64,000 bases of DNA from Ricinus communis. Its lineage: Eukaryota; Streptophyta; Magnoliopsida; Malpighiales; Euphorbiaceae. Made by a program: the position numbers and the translations under genes. Positions 1-11,634 of this stretch are shown in pieces. The DNA lies in NCBI RefSeq assembly GCF_019578655.1, contig NC_063264.1, positions 22,281,688 through 22,345,687 on the forward strand, read 5' to 3'. Numbering within the stretch: the first letter of the stretch is position 1; every line of letters starts with the position of its first letter. Under the pieces are notes generated by a model, which saw only the letters and a list, made by a program, of their open reading frames with translations, ran no database searches and was not told the DNA's origin.

Positions 1-2239
1 CCTATTTTGAATAAAATTGTTGAATTAAAAATCATAATTTGATTGGAATTTGGCTACTTGAGTGTTTGTAGGGTGAGATCCTATATTTTGGTATGTGTTT
101 GGTTTAAACATTTGAGAAGTTATTTCTTTGAAAATTTCGGCTACTTTGATTTCTTTTCTTTAGTATTGTTTTCTTTTATATATCTTTTGCTTCCTTTTGA
201 GTTTTTTTTTTTTGTTGCTTCTTTATCTATTCTTTTTTTTATTGACTGATTTGCATTAAGCTAAGTTTTGAAAATTTTAGTTTTAGAACATTACACAATA
301 CAAGCTTCTTTGAGTTATTTTTGGGTATGATTTGCTTAAGAATATAAAGAACTAAGCTTTGAGTGGTGTGAGGAGTACCTTGTATGATTTTATTACTTTA
401 AGTGCAAATATGAGTAACCACCCACATCATTGAGTTCAAACACGTTGAGAATGCTCATTTTTTTGTTACTAACTCTTAAATTCTAGCAACTTCAAACCAA
501 AGCAATGCTCATAATGAGGGTGATGGTGAGAATGCAGGGACACCTAACGCTTAAGGTACAAAATTTGATGGGGAAAAAGTTGAATTTGAATGATAAATGG
601 TATTTTACCTTTAAAGCATGTTATGCTTTGTTTTTGTGTTCTTAAAAGAATACATGCTTAAGGAACATTCAAAGAAAGTTGAACAACTTCTTTGTAGAGT
701 ATTTTGAAGGATTGGGGTTTTAAGAACTTAGTTTTCTTAGGGTTCTAATTCTCTTGTTCATTATAAGATACTTGATTTTTAGCTTTTTTAGGACTAAAAA
801 TCGGATTTTCTTTTGGGTCTTCAAGTTAGTATTTTGGGAGTCCATAATTCAAAAAGGGTTCTCAAGGGCTATTCTTGGAGGTTCACTAATAATCACAAGA
901 AATTCAATGAATAATAGCCATTTTTCTAAAATTATTATCTAATATAATTTTAGCATTAAATATTAATAGTTTAATCTTATATATGTCCTATTATTACTCT
1001 GTTAATTTTTTATTAACTATTTTTGGATTTACAAGATAATTGATTATTTAAATAGTACTTATTATTATTCAAATGCTTAGTATGTACATAAATTCTACAA
1101 GAAAAAATACAAACATAAATGTCTTTAATAAATTTGACTAAATCATTTATCATCTATTTGTTGTTAATATATAATTTTAAACAAAACATTCTTTTCACTA
1201 AAAGTCAAAATTCTAGTCAGTTTATCACACATATGAGTTAGAACAATGTAAAAGAATATATATGATTTATTTTATTAAATCTTAATTTTTAGATAATTTG
1301 ATTCAATATTTCTTTTGGACCTTATTTAATTTAATTTTTACTAATAATTTTTTTATTAAAGATTGATGGTTAACCAATAATATAAATTTTCTAAAAAATA
1401 TAGTTTTTATTATATTTTAACATATTAAATTCTAAAATATAGTTTAAATTTAAACTTAATATATTTGTGCATATTTGTGTCTGCATATGGGCAATATATT
1501 CTTAATCTTTTGCAAAAAAATTATATGCCTATAAATTTATAATTATGTTAATTCAAAGTCAAATGGTATATTTAATGATAATGGGATAATAAATAGTTAA
1601 TATATTTTAATATTAATTATTGTCAAATATATATCATATTAATTTGATAAATATACATACAAAATATAATAAATAATTTATTTTGAAGTATTTGATTAAG
1701 TGGAAAATAAATTTTGGGTAATAAAATAAATGAGAAAAAATTTTATACTAAGAATATGCTAGTCAATCATCAAAATAAAAAATATGAATGAGGTCGGTGA
1801 AAAAAGTTTCTCATAGTTTTATTAATTAATAATATTTTTTAAAAAATATTTAAATTTTATTAATGATAATACCTGAAAAGATGAATATTCTCTTAAAATT
1901 AATATCTTATATTAATTTATTAATATTTTAAAAGTATATTGAGACTCTTTTAGCAAGTTATTGGTTATTCAAATGAATAAGGTTTAATGGCTAATATTTA
2001 AAAAGATAAATCTAATGATTGAAATTGATTATGACACAATGTCATAAGATACCAAATAATTGACCGTAATTTATATCTTATGAGTTATAAATCTCTCAAC
2101 TAATGTTTAAATTTAAGAAAAATAAAAATATTTATTTGATTTTATGGATATATAACTGTTATATGTAAATTTATGTCACAATTCAAGATATGTATTTTTT
2201 AGGTGTATTAATCTCATGCCAGAATAATAATATATATAG
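1..2239. other. AT-rich stretch, no firm gene
   Basis: No convincing gene is visible. The first 480 bases are T-rich and intron-like. A CTAAC-like branch site and a TTCTAG acceptor near 470-486 precede a short open run to about 555 that ends in TAA and contains an N-E-G-D-G-E-N stretch; this could be the last exon of a gene lying to the left, but one short exon cannot be assigned. From about 950 onward the DNA is low-complexity A/T with no coding signal. Confidence 0.4.
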
Positions 2240-2526
2240 TTTCTAAATTTTATATTTAATTTAATTTTAGTCATAAAACTTTAGATTGTGTAATTTCAAT
2301 CATTTAACTCTAATTTTAGTTACAATTTAGTTACCTTGTTAACAAGAAATTGACATGTCGAGTTTCTATATTTTAATTAATTTTTTTATAATTCGCTATT
2401 TTTACTACGTGTTAATTTCTTATTTATAAATTAACTAAAATAAAATATATTAAAATCAAATTATTGTAATTAAACGAATTAAAGTTTCATGATAAAAAAT
2501 GAAAGCAAATTAAAAATTCGGTAATC
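2240..2526. repeat. Foldback MITE-like element, about 0.29 kb
   Basis: The left arm (about 2240-2345) and the reverse complement of the right arm (about 2405-2526) align imperfectly in the same order. Shared blocks include CATAAAACTTTAG against CATGAAACTTTAAT, and ACAAGAAATTGACATG against ATAAGAAATTAACACG. It has no coding capacity. The ends and the target duplication were not resolved, so superfamily is unknown. Confidence 0.5.
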
Positions 2527-3557
2527 ATCTATATTTGGAAAAATGCATATTTGACCCTTTGCACTGTTATTATTTTTAAAAATTCTCCCTTACACTTTCA
2601 TTTTTTCACATTTAGTCTTTATATTTTTATTTTTATTGACAATAAAATTTTGTTTAATAGCAAGTTAGGGCGTGTATCACATACCTTATAATAAGAGTAT
2701 AAATAAGTGTTCTCAATAAAACTTTTTAGCATTTTCTCCCTGTACTTTTACTTCTTTTGATATTAAGTCATTTTATTTTATTTTTATCAACATTAACCTC
2801 TTACAATATATTATTTAAAATTTAATAATATCAAATAGTAAAAATATGTATTATAATCTAATTCAAGTTATAATTTTAATTAAGAATGTTTATAGAATTA
2901 GTCAAACCATAGAATATTAATAAGATATAAATGAGAATTAGAATATTTAAAAAAAAATCCATGATTGATTAAAATAAGAGTTAAAGTAAATTAAAATTAT
3001 TCTTTTAAATTTTATACTTATTAATACGATTTTAATAGGACAATAAACTATAATAACTATAATTTTGAATAAATAAGAAAAATACATAAAAAAATTTATT
3101 TAATAAATAAGCAAATAATTTTCACATATCAAATATAAACTATAATATCCTAGACGTATTTTATCCTATTCATATTGATTATTAGGTATTTAAATAAAAT
3201 ATAAAATAAATAATAAATTCTTAATAATTTGATACTCTTATATAGAGATCATAACTTTTTTAAATTAAAATAAAAAAAAATTAAAATTTTATAATACTAC
3301 AAATAAAAGCAGAATCCTTAATCTATATTTAAATAAGTAAATCTTTCAATTTAGAATTGCTAATATAATATCTATATTTTGAGAGAGAAATAGAAAAAGA
3401 TGAAAAAAAGAAAGACAAAAAAAGTTGACCAAAATTATTAAAAAAAGAGAGATATAGAATTACTTAGGTTGGGTTGAAAGTAAATTAAAAAACAATTAAA
3501 ATATAAAATTCTTTACAACATCAAAAATTTAAATTAAAACTATATAACCAATGGTTA
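2527..3557. other. AT-rich intergenic DNA
   Basis: No gene, RNA or clear element end is seen. The part from about 2540 to 2830 contains two similar stretches (CCCTTTGCACT... and TCCCTGTACTTTTACT...) and may be a decayed transposon, but no boundaries could be set. Confidence 0.4.
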
Positions 3558-4635
3558 TAAAACTAAGGCAAAACAATTCGAGATATCGTGACCTTTGATC
3601 ATTTTCGTGAATTTACCTTTACCTTTAAAATTTGTTAATTTAGTCCACCATCTTTGCGTATTATATCATATTTATCCACAGTCATTTTGGCGTGTGTCAC
3701 TCATGACACTACCACGACCTTTCACCATTTTTCAAGTATACCTTCATCTTATAATTTTATCTTTTTGGTCCATCATCTTTACATTCTATATCAAACTTAT
3801 CTAAGTTGTTTCAGACGTGTGTCTATGATATTAAATAAATTCAAACAAAAATAAAATTAATATTAGACAAAAATACTACAAAAAGTTGTTCGAGCCAATA
3901 TTATCTGCATCATATATGTCTACTTAATGAACCTAAATAAAAAACAAATGCTTCAATGTTATTTGTAGTACACATATGCACCATCCAATATTAGGGCAGT
4001 TTCTTAACTTCTGGGAAGGCTTTGACAGAACATGCTGTCTATCTTGAATCACTAAAATTGCATTCTTACTAGTCTTTGACATTGTTGTCCTAGAGTATTT
4101 GACCACCTTTTCTTTTCCTTTTGAACAAACTGATGTATGACTTGCTGCATTTGTCTAAGATAATCTCTGAAACACAACACTTGTTGAAACGGTCAGTTTT
4201 GGGGTTAACGACGGTGCGTTCTATATTGGCAAGAAAAAGACACATCTATATGCCATGTCATCATAGGCACATTGTCTGAAACAGCTTGGGTAGATTTGAT
4301 ATAGAATGCAAAGATGATGAACTAAAAAGATAAAATTATAAGTGAGAATATATTTGAAAAAAATGGTGAAATGTTGTGATAGTTGGGATGGTTTCCCTTC
4401 CCTTTATTTGAGCATAAAACGGTGAGTTTTGAGTTTCTTTAAGTTGTAAGCCATATAGATAAATAAGCCACTTGTGCATGCCATATGTCATTTACGGCAC
4501 ACACCAAAACGATTGTGAATAGATATTGATACAATATGCAAAGATGGTGGACCAAATTGATAAATTTTAAAGGTGAGGGTATTTGCGAAAATGATCAAAG
4601 GTCAGAATATCTGAAATCGTTTTACCTAAAATTAA
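3558..4635. mobile_element. Foldback / MULE-type nonautonomous element with 9-bp duplication
   Basis: The element runs 3567-4626 (1060 bp). It starts GGCAAAAC and ends GTTTTACC, and is flanked by near-identical 9-bp sequences: TAAAACTAA at 3558-3566 and TAAAATTAA at 4627-4635 (8/9 match). The arms are long imperfect inverted repeats: an outer block (3567 to about 3690) pairs with about 4490-4626, and an inner block (about 3735-3815) pairs with about 4276-4346. Outer and inner blocks also resemble each other in direct orientation (both contain CCAxCATCTTT followed by CGTGTG), so each arm is built from repeated modules. No transposase reading frame is present. A 9-bp duplication fits the Mutator-like superfamily; modular arms resemble plant foldback elements. 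Confidence 0.75.
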
Positions 4636-4974
4636 TTACAGCATTTGTAACTAAAATGGCAAGAAAGTACTTTGGAGCTCATTAATTAATTAATGTTAAA
4701 ATTTTTAAGAAAAAAAATTGAAATTTATTTTTCTTTTTTATTTTTAACATCTAGCAGTAATTCCAAACACACCTATGTAAATCTCAGTCTAATGTTTGTA
4801 AGACATATCTCACCTATAAGAAAATAGAAGATTACAAAGACTAACATGAATATACATGGAAAATCACAAATGCCTTCAATCTAATTGTTAATTACAAAGA
4901 CTAGTATCAATATACATGCATGAGCAATTACAAAAGAACAAAATTAATTGCTAACTGAAGTAAATGTACCCATC

Positions 4975-5448
4975 TCAGCAAGGAATCAGATCAATAAACC
5001 ACTGGATGATATTCACAGGAAGCTGCACAAGGCTCATTGCCAAGTTTGCAAGTCCTGCACAGCATATGCAACAGGGGCAGATGCAACTCAACACACTCCT
5101 GTTACCCACAGTTTGAAAGGACCAATCAATTAATTATTCCAAAATTTTCTGAATTTAAAAAATATTTAAGAATCTAAACTATATACCTTCTACTTATCTT
5201 GAATAATCTAAGTTTAATTTCCAGAATTCTTATATATGTTGTGTTTTGAAATTATAAGTTATAATTTATAACATTTTCTTGATTGCATCATTTTTCAATG
5301 CATATCATAAGAGAAAAATGGCAAAATAAGGAAGAGAAGAGAAGACTGACCCAATCACCCAAATAATGGCTCCGATGAGGGATAAAATCAAAGAAATAAG
5401 AGCAAATGGCAAACCTATCAAGAACCCTAAAGGCCTGCAATCTGCCAT
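4975..5448 (-). CDS. TAX: TAXIMIN-type cysteine-rich signalling peptide, two exons
   Basis: Exon 1 is 5448-5351 and exon 2 is 5098-4975 on the minus strand. The donor (GG/GTCAGT) and acceptor (AACAG/GAG) join in phase to give 73 residues plus a TGA stop. The protein begins [16 protein letters not shown], has a hydrophobic segment at about residues 8-33, then a cysteine cluster CICPCCICC at about 38-46, a second hydrophobic stretch, and ends in IPC. This order (a D-C-R-P-L-G-F-L start, a C-I-C-P-C-C core, and an E/Q-W-F...IPC end) is the signature of plant TAXIMIN peptides, which are secretory-pathway or plasma-membrane peptides linked to lateral organ separation and growth signalling. Family length is also about 70-76 aa. 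All family landmarks are present, so the gene looks intact. A TATAAAAA sits upstream. The family call is firm; the biological role here is inferred from relatives. Confidence 0.88.
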
Positions 5449-5568
5449 GATTTCCTTTTTTTATTCCTTTCTTCAACTTTTGCTTTTTTAGATATGAACC
5501 AGAGCCCTTTTCGCAGACAGAAAGAAAGAGGTCATGACTGACCATTTCTGATCACAACAGTTTGTTTC

Positions 5569-5576
5569 TTTTTATA
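5569..5576 (-). promoter_or_regulatory. Putative TATA box of the TAXIMIN-type gene
   Basis: TATAAAAA on the minus strand lies about 120 bases upstream of the ATG at 5448. It is the best TATA match in the region and leaves room for a leader of about 90 bases. Confidence 0.45.
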
Positions 5577-6764
5577 GTAACTTGAGAAATTAAGGGATTA
5601 ATTCAATGTTTGATAATGTTATATAATATATGTGTTAATTCATTTTTGAAATGAATTTTGTGTTCAGTTTAAGTGGAAAGTCATTTTTAAATTTTATTTT
5701 CTTTATGAAAAAACAATTCATATATATTATATTTTTATTTGTTTTCTTTTTATTGACTTCTTACAAATATGATTTTTTTCTTTTAAGAAAGAAGAAAGAA
5801 ATTTTAGGCGACTTTGTTTTTAGTATCAAGAAATGTTTTCTTTATTAATAATCACTATTGGATGATGAAGTGCCATTCCATCAAGCTATAGTAAAAACAA
5901 CATATAAAAAAGACAAAATAACTACAGAAGGCACAGGCAAAATGCAAATTGAATTTTATTTTAAAAATTAAATATATAAAAATTCATATACATCATAATT
6001 AACATTTTAAATAATATTTTATTTTCAGAAAGAAGAGAGCTTCATATACTTTTATTTTAAACTAGAGAATGTTATAAATTCTTTTAAAAATTTATCTACA
6101 ATTAAAATAATTACATTTTATTACTGGATTAAAACACTAAATTCTAATAGTAAAACTTATGAGTTTAACAAATTAAAATTCTAATTAATTTTTTATTTAA
6201 ACCAATCAGTCACACTAGATTTAGAAATACAAATAAAATTACATATTACAAATATTAACAATTCGTATTACACACTTTATAGACAACAATATAATTATAT
6301 TAAGTATTGGAAGTTATACATATTCTTTAAAATAAATGGATATTATTTATATTTCTAAATATGCATTTTTAATAATTTTATATCGAATAACAAGAAATGA
6401 AAGAAAATATAGCTTAACTTTAGATTTAAAAATTATAATTAAAAAGAGTTTTGGAATGAAAACATAATTAAAAAGAAAAGTTAAGAACTAAAGGAATTCT
6501 TATCTCTCTTTGCTTGTCATGCGCACATTACTCCTATGATATGAACAGTCAAGAATCATAAACATTCATATTCAAATAAAACAGACAAAAAAAGAAAAGG
6601 CACAGCACTCCAGAATGTATGTATATATTGAAAACTTTCATCATCAATAAATTCTTATAGGATAAATTCAACTTTCCTTTTCTGCTGAGCAAGAAATGAG
6701 TAGATGTAAACATGGGAGTTATACTGGGTTTCTTTCTTTCTACTGGGTTTCTTTTCTGCTATCA
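5577..6764. other. Intergenic DNA between the peptide gene and GMP synthase
   Basis: AT-rich with no coding signal. The right end (about 6600-6764) should hold the 3' untranslated region of the GMP synthase gene transcribed leftward. Otherwise nothing is recognised. Confidence 0.5.
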
Positions 6765-9133
6765 TCATTCCCACTCAATTGTTGATGGAGGCTTTGATGT
6801 TATGTCCTGAACAACCCTGTTTACGCCCCTCACTCTGTTACAAATTTTCCTTGCAACATCAGCAAGGAACTTGTGTTCAAAGTAGTACCTGGAATTTCAC
6901 AGTTTGTGAAGCAGAAAAGATTACTTACAGCTACACTAGTTCTTGTAATGCAGAAACCAGCAGAATTATCAGTAAATAAAAGTTACATTCCAGAGAAGTT
7001 TAAACAAGATAGATGGCACAGAAGGCTCACCAATCTGCAGTCATTCCATCTTGACTTGTAACAGCTCTTAGAGCAACTACATGAGAATGAGTTCTTTGAT
7101 CACCTTGAACTCCAACTGATCTTACAGGCAGAAACACTGCGAAAGCTTGCCAAATTGTGTCATAAAGCCCAGCATCCTTGATGGCTTGGATAAATATTTC
7201 ATCAACCTGTAAAGAAAAATCGAAAGAAATATGTCCCAGAAGGCATAAAATAAGAAGCATACGCTGTCCCCTCTGTAAAGGATACTATAAATGGCTATTC
7301 TGGTTGTGATTGCCCTGTATCAGGCTATGTCGATACAAGTGATATTCTTCACATATGTTGCCCATTATGCATGGTACATCTTAGCCAATATCTAAGACCC
7401 AATTGCTTTCAGCTCCATAGCACATCACATACCTGACGGAGGATATCTAAAGCATTTCCTTCAGTTACATCACCCAAGACTCGTATTGCAAGGCCAGGCC
7501 CGGGGAACGGGTGGCGCTTCAAAAATCCCTCAGGAACATTCATCATTCTTCCTAGTTGACGAACCTTCGTAAATAAAAACATAGAAGGCATAAGCTCACT
7601 ATTGAGATATTTTCTAATGACTGTACTTATGTGCATGTGTGTGCATGAGCGAAAGGGAGAAATCCAAATCCAGTACCTCATCCTTAAAAAGGAGTTTAAG
7701 TGGTTCAATGAGCTTCAATTTCATGTCCTTTGGGAGGCCACCAACACAATGATGGCTTTTGATAGTGTGTGAGTGCGTTCTTCCAGAACCAGGAGGTGGG
7801 CAAGATTCAATCACGTCAGGATATAAAGTTCCTTGGACAAGAAAAGCAGGTTTCTTTCCCAATTTTTGCTCCAAATCATGGGCAAAAGCATCAAAAATAG
7901 TAATGAACAAATTTCCAATTATCTTCCTTTTCATCTCAGGATCTACCACCCCTTTCAGCTTACTAAGAAATTTTTCTGAAGCATCCACACAAGTAACAGG
8001 CAGATGCAAATCCCTTTCAAAAGCTTCCATCACTCGTTCTCTCTCCCTGTACCTACATGAAAATAGAAACGCCATACAATATTTAGCAAAGTTTTCATGC
8101 GAGACCAATCAGTCTGCTTCCTGGTTTTATGATTTATTCACCTTAACAAGCCATTATCAACAAAAACACAATGGAGTCTGTCCCCAATTGCCTTGTGCAC
8201 AAGGGTTGCAGCAACCGTGGAATCCACACCCCCTGACAATGCACATATGACGTGATCTTCATGACCTACTGTGCCTTTAACCAAACTTAATTCTTCATCC
8301 ACCACATTTTCCGTGCTCCAACTTGCACAAATTCCACAAACATCAAAAAGGAAATGGCGTAGTGTTTCCATTCCCTCTGGTGAATGAGTCACCTAAAAAG
8401 ACAATATATTTTCCACATTTATCTTATAACAGGTCATGTTAACAAGCATTATGATAAAACCCAATTTGCAATTCCTAACATTACTTTCAGTTCAGATACT
8501 GCATATAACACTCCAAAAAACACAATTCATTTTCCAAGAGTAAGAAAAAAAAAAAAAAAAACACCATACTTTTTTTACGATAATTACCTCAGGGTGGTAT
8601 TGTAACCCATAAAACCTCTTTTTACGATTTTCCATGGCAGCAACTGCACCTTGTTGGCTCCTGGCGACTACTTCAAATTCATCAGGCAACCATGCAACCT
8701 CATCTCCATGGCTCATCCAAACGACCTGCCTATCCCCAACATTTTTATTTCCAAAAAGATCCAAATTCATCCCAATCTCAATTTCCATTTTCCCATACTC
8801 CTGCTTTTCTCCAGCCCTCACTTCTCCACCCAGTCTCTGAACTATCAGCTGCAACCCATAGCAAATTCCAAGCACGAAACACCCATTAGACTCCGCCCAC
8901 TCAACGAACCCAGATGGAAAAGTGGGTGCATTAGCAGAATAAACAGAGTGGGGTCCTCCTGAGAGGATTACAACTTTTGGGTTGTGAGAAGTTATATCAT
9001 CAAGTGGAGATGTCCCTGAAATACACAGAGAGAATATGTTTAAAGACCGAATTCTACGAGCAATCAAATGAGTGTACTGAGAACCATAATCCAGAATAAG
9101 AACCAAGTCTGATTTCACCGGTTCCGAATTCAT
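6765..9133 (-). CDS. GMPS: GMP synthase (glutamine-hydrolysing), six exons, complete
   Basis: Makes GMP from XMP, ATP and glutamine, the last step of de novo guanine nucleotide synthesis. Exons on the minus strand: 9133-8588, 8392-8142, 8052-7677, 7564-7433, 7206-7031 and 6888-6765; all junctions are GT-AG and in phase, giving 534 aa, the usual plant length. The N-terminal class I glutamine amidotransferase domain carries the nucleophile Cys91 (GICYG) and the partners His180 and Glu182 (YHPE, ending exon 1). The ATP-pyrophosphatase P-loop SGGVDS is at about residues 235-240. The C-terminal dimerisation domain includes [12 protein letters not shown] and ends IEWE. An in-frame upstream ATG at 9223 would add 30 residues; 9133 was chosen because conservation starts there. 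The enzyme is expected in the cytosol. No damage is seen. Confidence 0.96.
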
Positions 9134-9223
9134 AGCAGTGAACCTGGAGCTTTCCAGGAAATATGAGGGTTCAAGAAGAGAGGAGACAAGAGAAGGGATT
9201 AAGGTTTCTGGCAGGTTTGGCAA

Positions 9224-9556
9224 TTCGGTTCAAAGACTTACTTCCCAATAATCTAAACCAAATGAAAAGTCGTCATGCATATGGTTATCTAACCAAGATC
9301 ACTTTCTTTTAAGCAAATTTCAGTTTTCTAGGGAATCATATTTACTGCATAACGTTTATGAGAGGTAATACCAATATATTAACCCAGTGTCTCTGTATGC
9401 AACCGTTCCACTCCTAAAAGTTAAACATTATGCTAATTGAAACGATTTAATATAAACATTTACTGTTTTCATTTTCTTCTTTTCTATACAGTAAAAGAAA
9501 TTTTGATCAAAAGCTGAAAATTTCAGTTTTTCAAAACCATCATCCAAAGTAATGTT
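9224..9556. other. Upstream region of GMP synthase
   Basis: Non-coding DNA between the gene start and the dispersed repeat to the right. It should contain the GMP synthase promoter, but no clear TATA box or other motif was picked out. Confidence 0.4.
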
Positions 9557-10230
9557 ATCTATATATATATTAATTTCTCAAACCTAAAATTTTTATAATT
9601 ATTGTGCTTAATTTTTAACACATAAAATTTTTATTTTAATATATAGGATTCAATTTTATATATAATTTTATAATTTTTATTAATTTATTAATTAATAATC
9701 ATATTTATAATTAAATATTGATTCTAATTCTAAAAATAATATATTAATTATATTTTAATATTATATTAACTAATAAACAGTTTTCTAATCGTAGTTAATT
9801 AAGAAATAAAATATTAATTATATTTTAATATTATATTAACTAATAAATTAATTTTTAATTAAATAATAATTCTAATTCTAAAAATAACAAATTCAAATTA
9901 TTTTTTTAATATTATATTTAATAATAAATTAATTTTAGTTAAATAATAAATTTTTAATTCTAGAAAATAGTCATATTAATTATACTGATAGTATTAACTT
10001 ATATAATACTAAATTTAAATCATAAAAAATTTCAGAATAATTTTTATATTATTACATTAATAAATTGTAAAAATTTAAAAAAAAAATTAAAAAGCACATT
10101 TAAAAATAGTCAGTTTGCTATTATTTTTTAAAATATTATAAATTAATGTTAAATATTAAAAAATTTATTAAATTGTATCTATTAACTTAATTTTATAATC
10201 AAAATAATAATAACAATAGTGCAACCCACA
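9557..10230 (+). repeat. Dispersed AT-rich repeat, copy 1 (Helitron-like)
   Basis: An approximately 0.67-kb non-coding A/T block whose motifs recur in the same order at 49705-50183 (+) and, reversed, at about 63200-63990 (-). Shared blocks include TTTTTAACACA, TATTAATTTATTA, TATTAACTAATAAA and AAAATAATAATAA. The left end, TCTATATATATATTAA after an A, resembles the 5' end of plant Helitrons. A 37-40 bp unit (AATATTAATTATATTTTAAT...) is present twice, at about 9740 and 9820. The 3' hairpin and CTAG end seen in copy 2 are not recognisable here. Similarity was judged by eye in low-complexity DNA. Confidence 0.5.
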
Positions 10231-10773
10231 ATTAAACAACCAGTTTCTTTAATTAAAAAATATCAATTTATAATCAGAATAATATATAAAACTTATTATT
10301 TAAAATAAATAAATAGATATTGTAGGCAGAAAAGAAACTCATCGAATAATACAATTTACTACGAGGACATTAAAATTAATTGATAATAAGTAGTACTCTT
10401 ATAAATATTGTGATTTATTGAGATAATTTCATTTTTGTACTACATAAACATATTCTACTTATTATCATTATTGATATAATTATTATTAAATAAAATTACT
10501 TTCATATAGTACATTTTATAATTGATAAATTTCTTATTATAATTCAATCTTTACCGTGATCTTTTAATCAATTACAATCACTTATGATTTGCAGTTAACT
10601 GCAATCGCTGACTTTGGTCATTACTGACCCCTAGTATGAGATATTCTTACTTCCTTCCCATATTGAATTTCCCATGATTTTAGATTTCTAGGTTTCTTCA
10701 AATTAAGAAGTGATATAATAACCAGCCAAAAGAGGAAGAAAAAAGAAAGTAATAAAGTAAAATGCAAACCTCA

Positions 10774-11252
10774 AACCCTAGTGGCTTAATTGCAAAATAA
10801 ATTTTGAATTTTGTATTTGTTAAATTTTTAATTTCAGCACCATATTTTAACATTAATTTCAATTTTAACATTCGGTTAAATTAATTATCAAATTTACTAG
10901 TTCTGCTGAACTTCGGCAATAACAAAAAAAAAACTGAGTAAACATGAGAGTTGTTGACTCATTCTATTATTAAAATATTATCATTTAAGTATATAAATTA
11001 AATTTTTCTTTTTAGAATTTTATTAATTTTATGAGCTTAAATAATAATATTTTAATAGTGAGAGAATTTTTCCTTTTTATGTTGTTACCGTAGTTCATAT
11101 CGTTAATAAATTTTGTTAATAATCTCACTGGAACTTAAAATTGAAATTAACGTTAAATTTTGACGCTAAAATTAAAAATTTAAATAATACATACTAGATT
11201 TAATAATAAATACAAAATTTAGAATTTCTTTAGCAATTAGGCCAACCATAAT
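10774..11252. mobile_element. Foldback MITE upstream of the inhibitor gene, 9-bp duplication
   Basis: The element is 10783-11243 (461 bp). It begins GGCTTAATTGC and ends GCAATTAGGCC, and its arms are inverted repeats over at least 120 bp: the left arm TTTCAATTTTAACATT region matches the reverse complement of about 11130-11160. The flanks are AACCCTAGT (10774-10782) and AACCATAAT (11244-11252), a 7/9 match that fits an aged 9-bp Mutator-type duplication. It ends about 390 bp before the ATG of the inhibitor-like gene, so it may lie within that promoter. Confidence 0.65.
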
Positions 11253-11572
11253 TGACATAGTTAGAGGTATATATCCTCCACGTTATTGATTAAGATTCTA
11301 TTATTACTAAAATCACATGCAACAGAAAAGATCATTTCCTATCTTGATGAGGCATCTAATATCAAAATAAATATTGGATTACAAAAAAAAATTCTCCTTT
11401 ATTGTGAATTGTATATATAGTCTCATCTTATATATTTTACTTCCAATCTCAAACTAAATTAATCAGAAAAAATTCTCAAAAGGGAAAGCAAGAAATCAGA
11501 TTTTATAATTTGGAAACTAATTTACTTACCATGTTAAACAATTAGAAAACCCTAGCCAGCGAACGGTAGCAA

Positions 11573-11580
11573 TATATAAG
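11573..11580 (+). promoter_or_regulatory. Putative TATA box of the inhibitor-like gene
   Basis: TATATAAG lies 55 bases before the ATG at 11635, which predicts a leader of about 25-30 bases. A second TA-rich candidate lies further upstream at about 11410. Confidence 0.5.
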
Positions 11581-11634
11581 ATGTCCTTGCTAGAGTTTAC
11601 ACAATAGAACAAGCAAGAAAACTGCAAGCAAAAT

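Noticed and set aside
43..249. 68-aa open frame rich in Phe and Leu
   Set aside because: Produced by T-rich DNA; no motif, no start context, and it reads like intron sequence.
4948..5133. 61-aa plus-strand ORF with several cysteines
   Set aside because: It is antisense to TAXIMIN exon 2; the cysteines arise from the complementary strand.
5288..5545. 85-aa minus-strand ORF
   Set aside because: Overlaps TAXIMIN exon 1 in a different frame; the spliced model has family motifs and this frame has none.
7759..8250. 163-aa plus-strand ORF
   Set aside because: Antisense shadow of GMP synthase exons 2-3 and the intron between.
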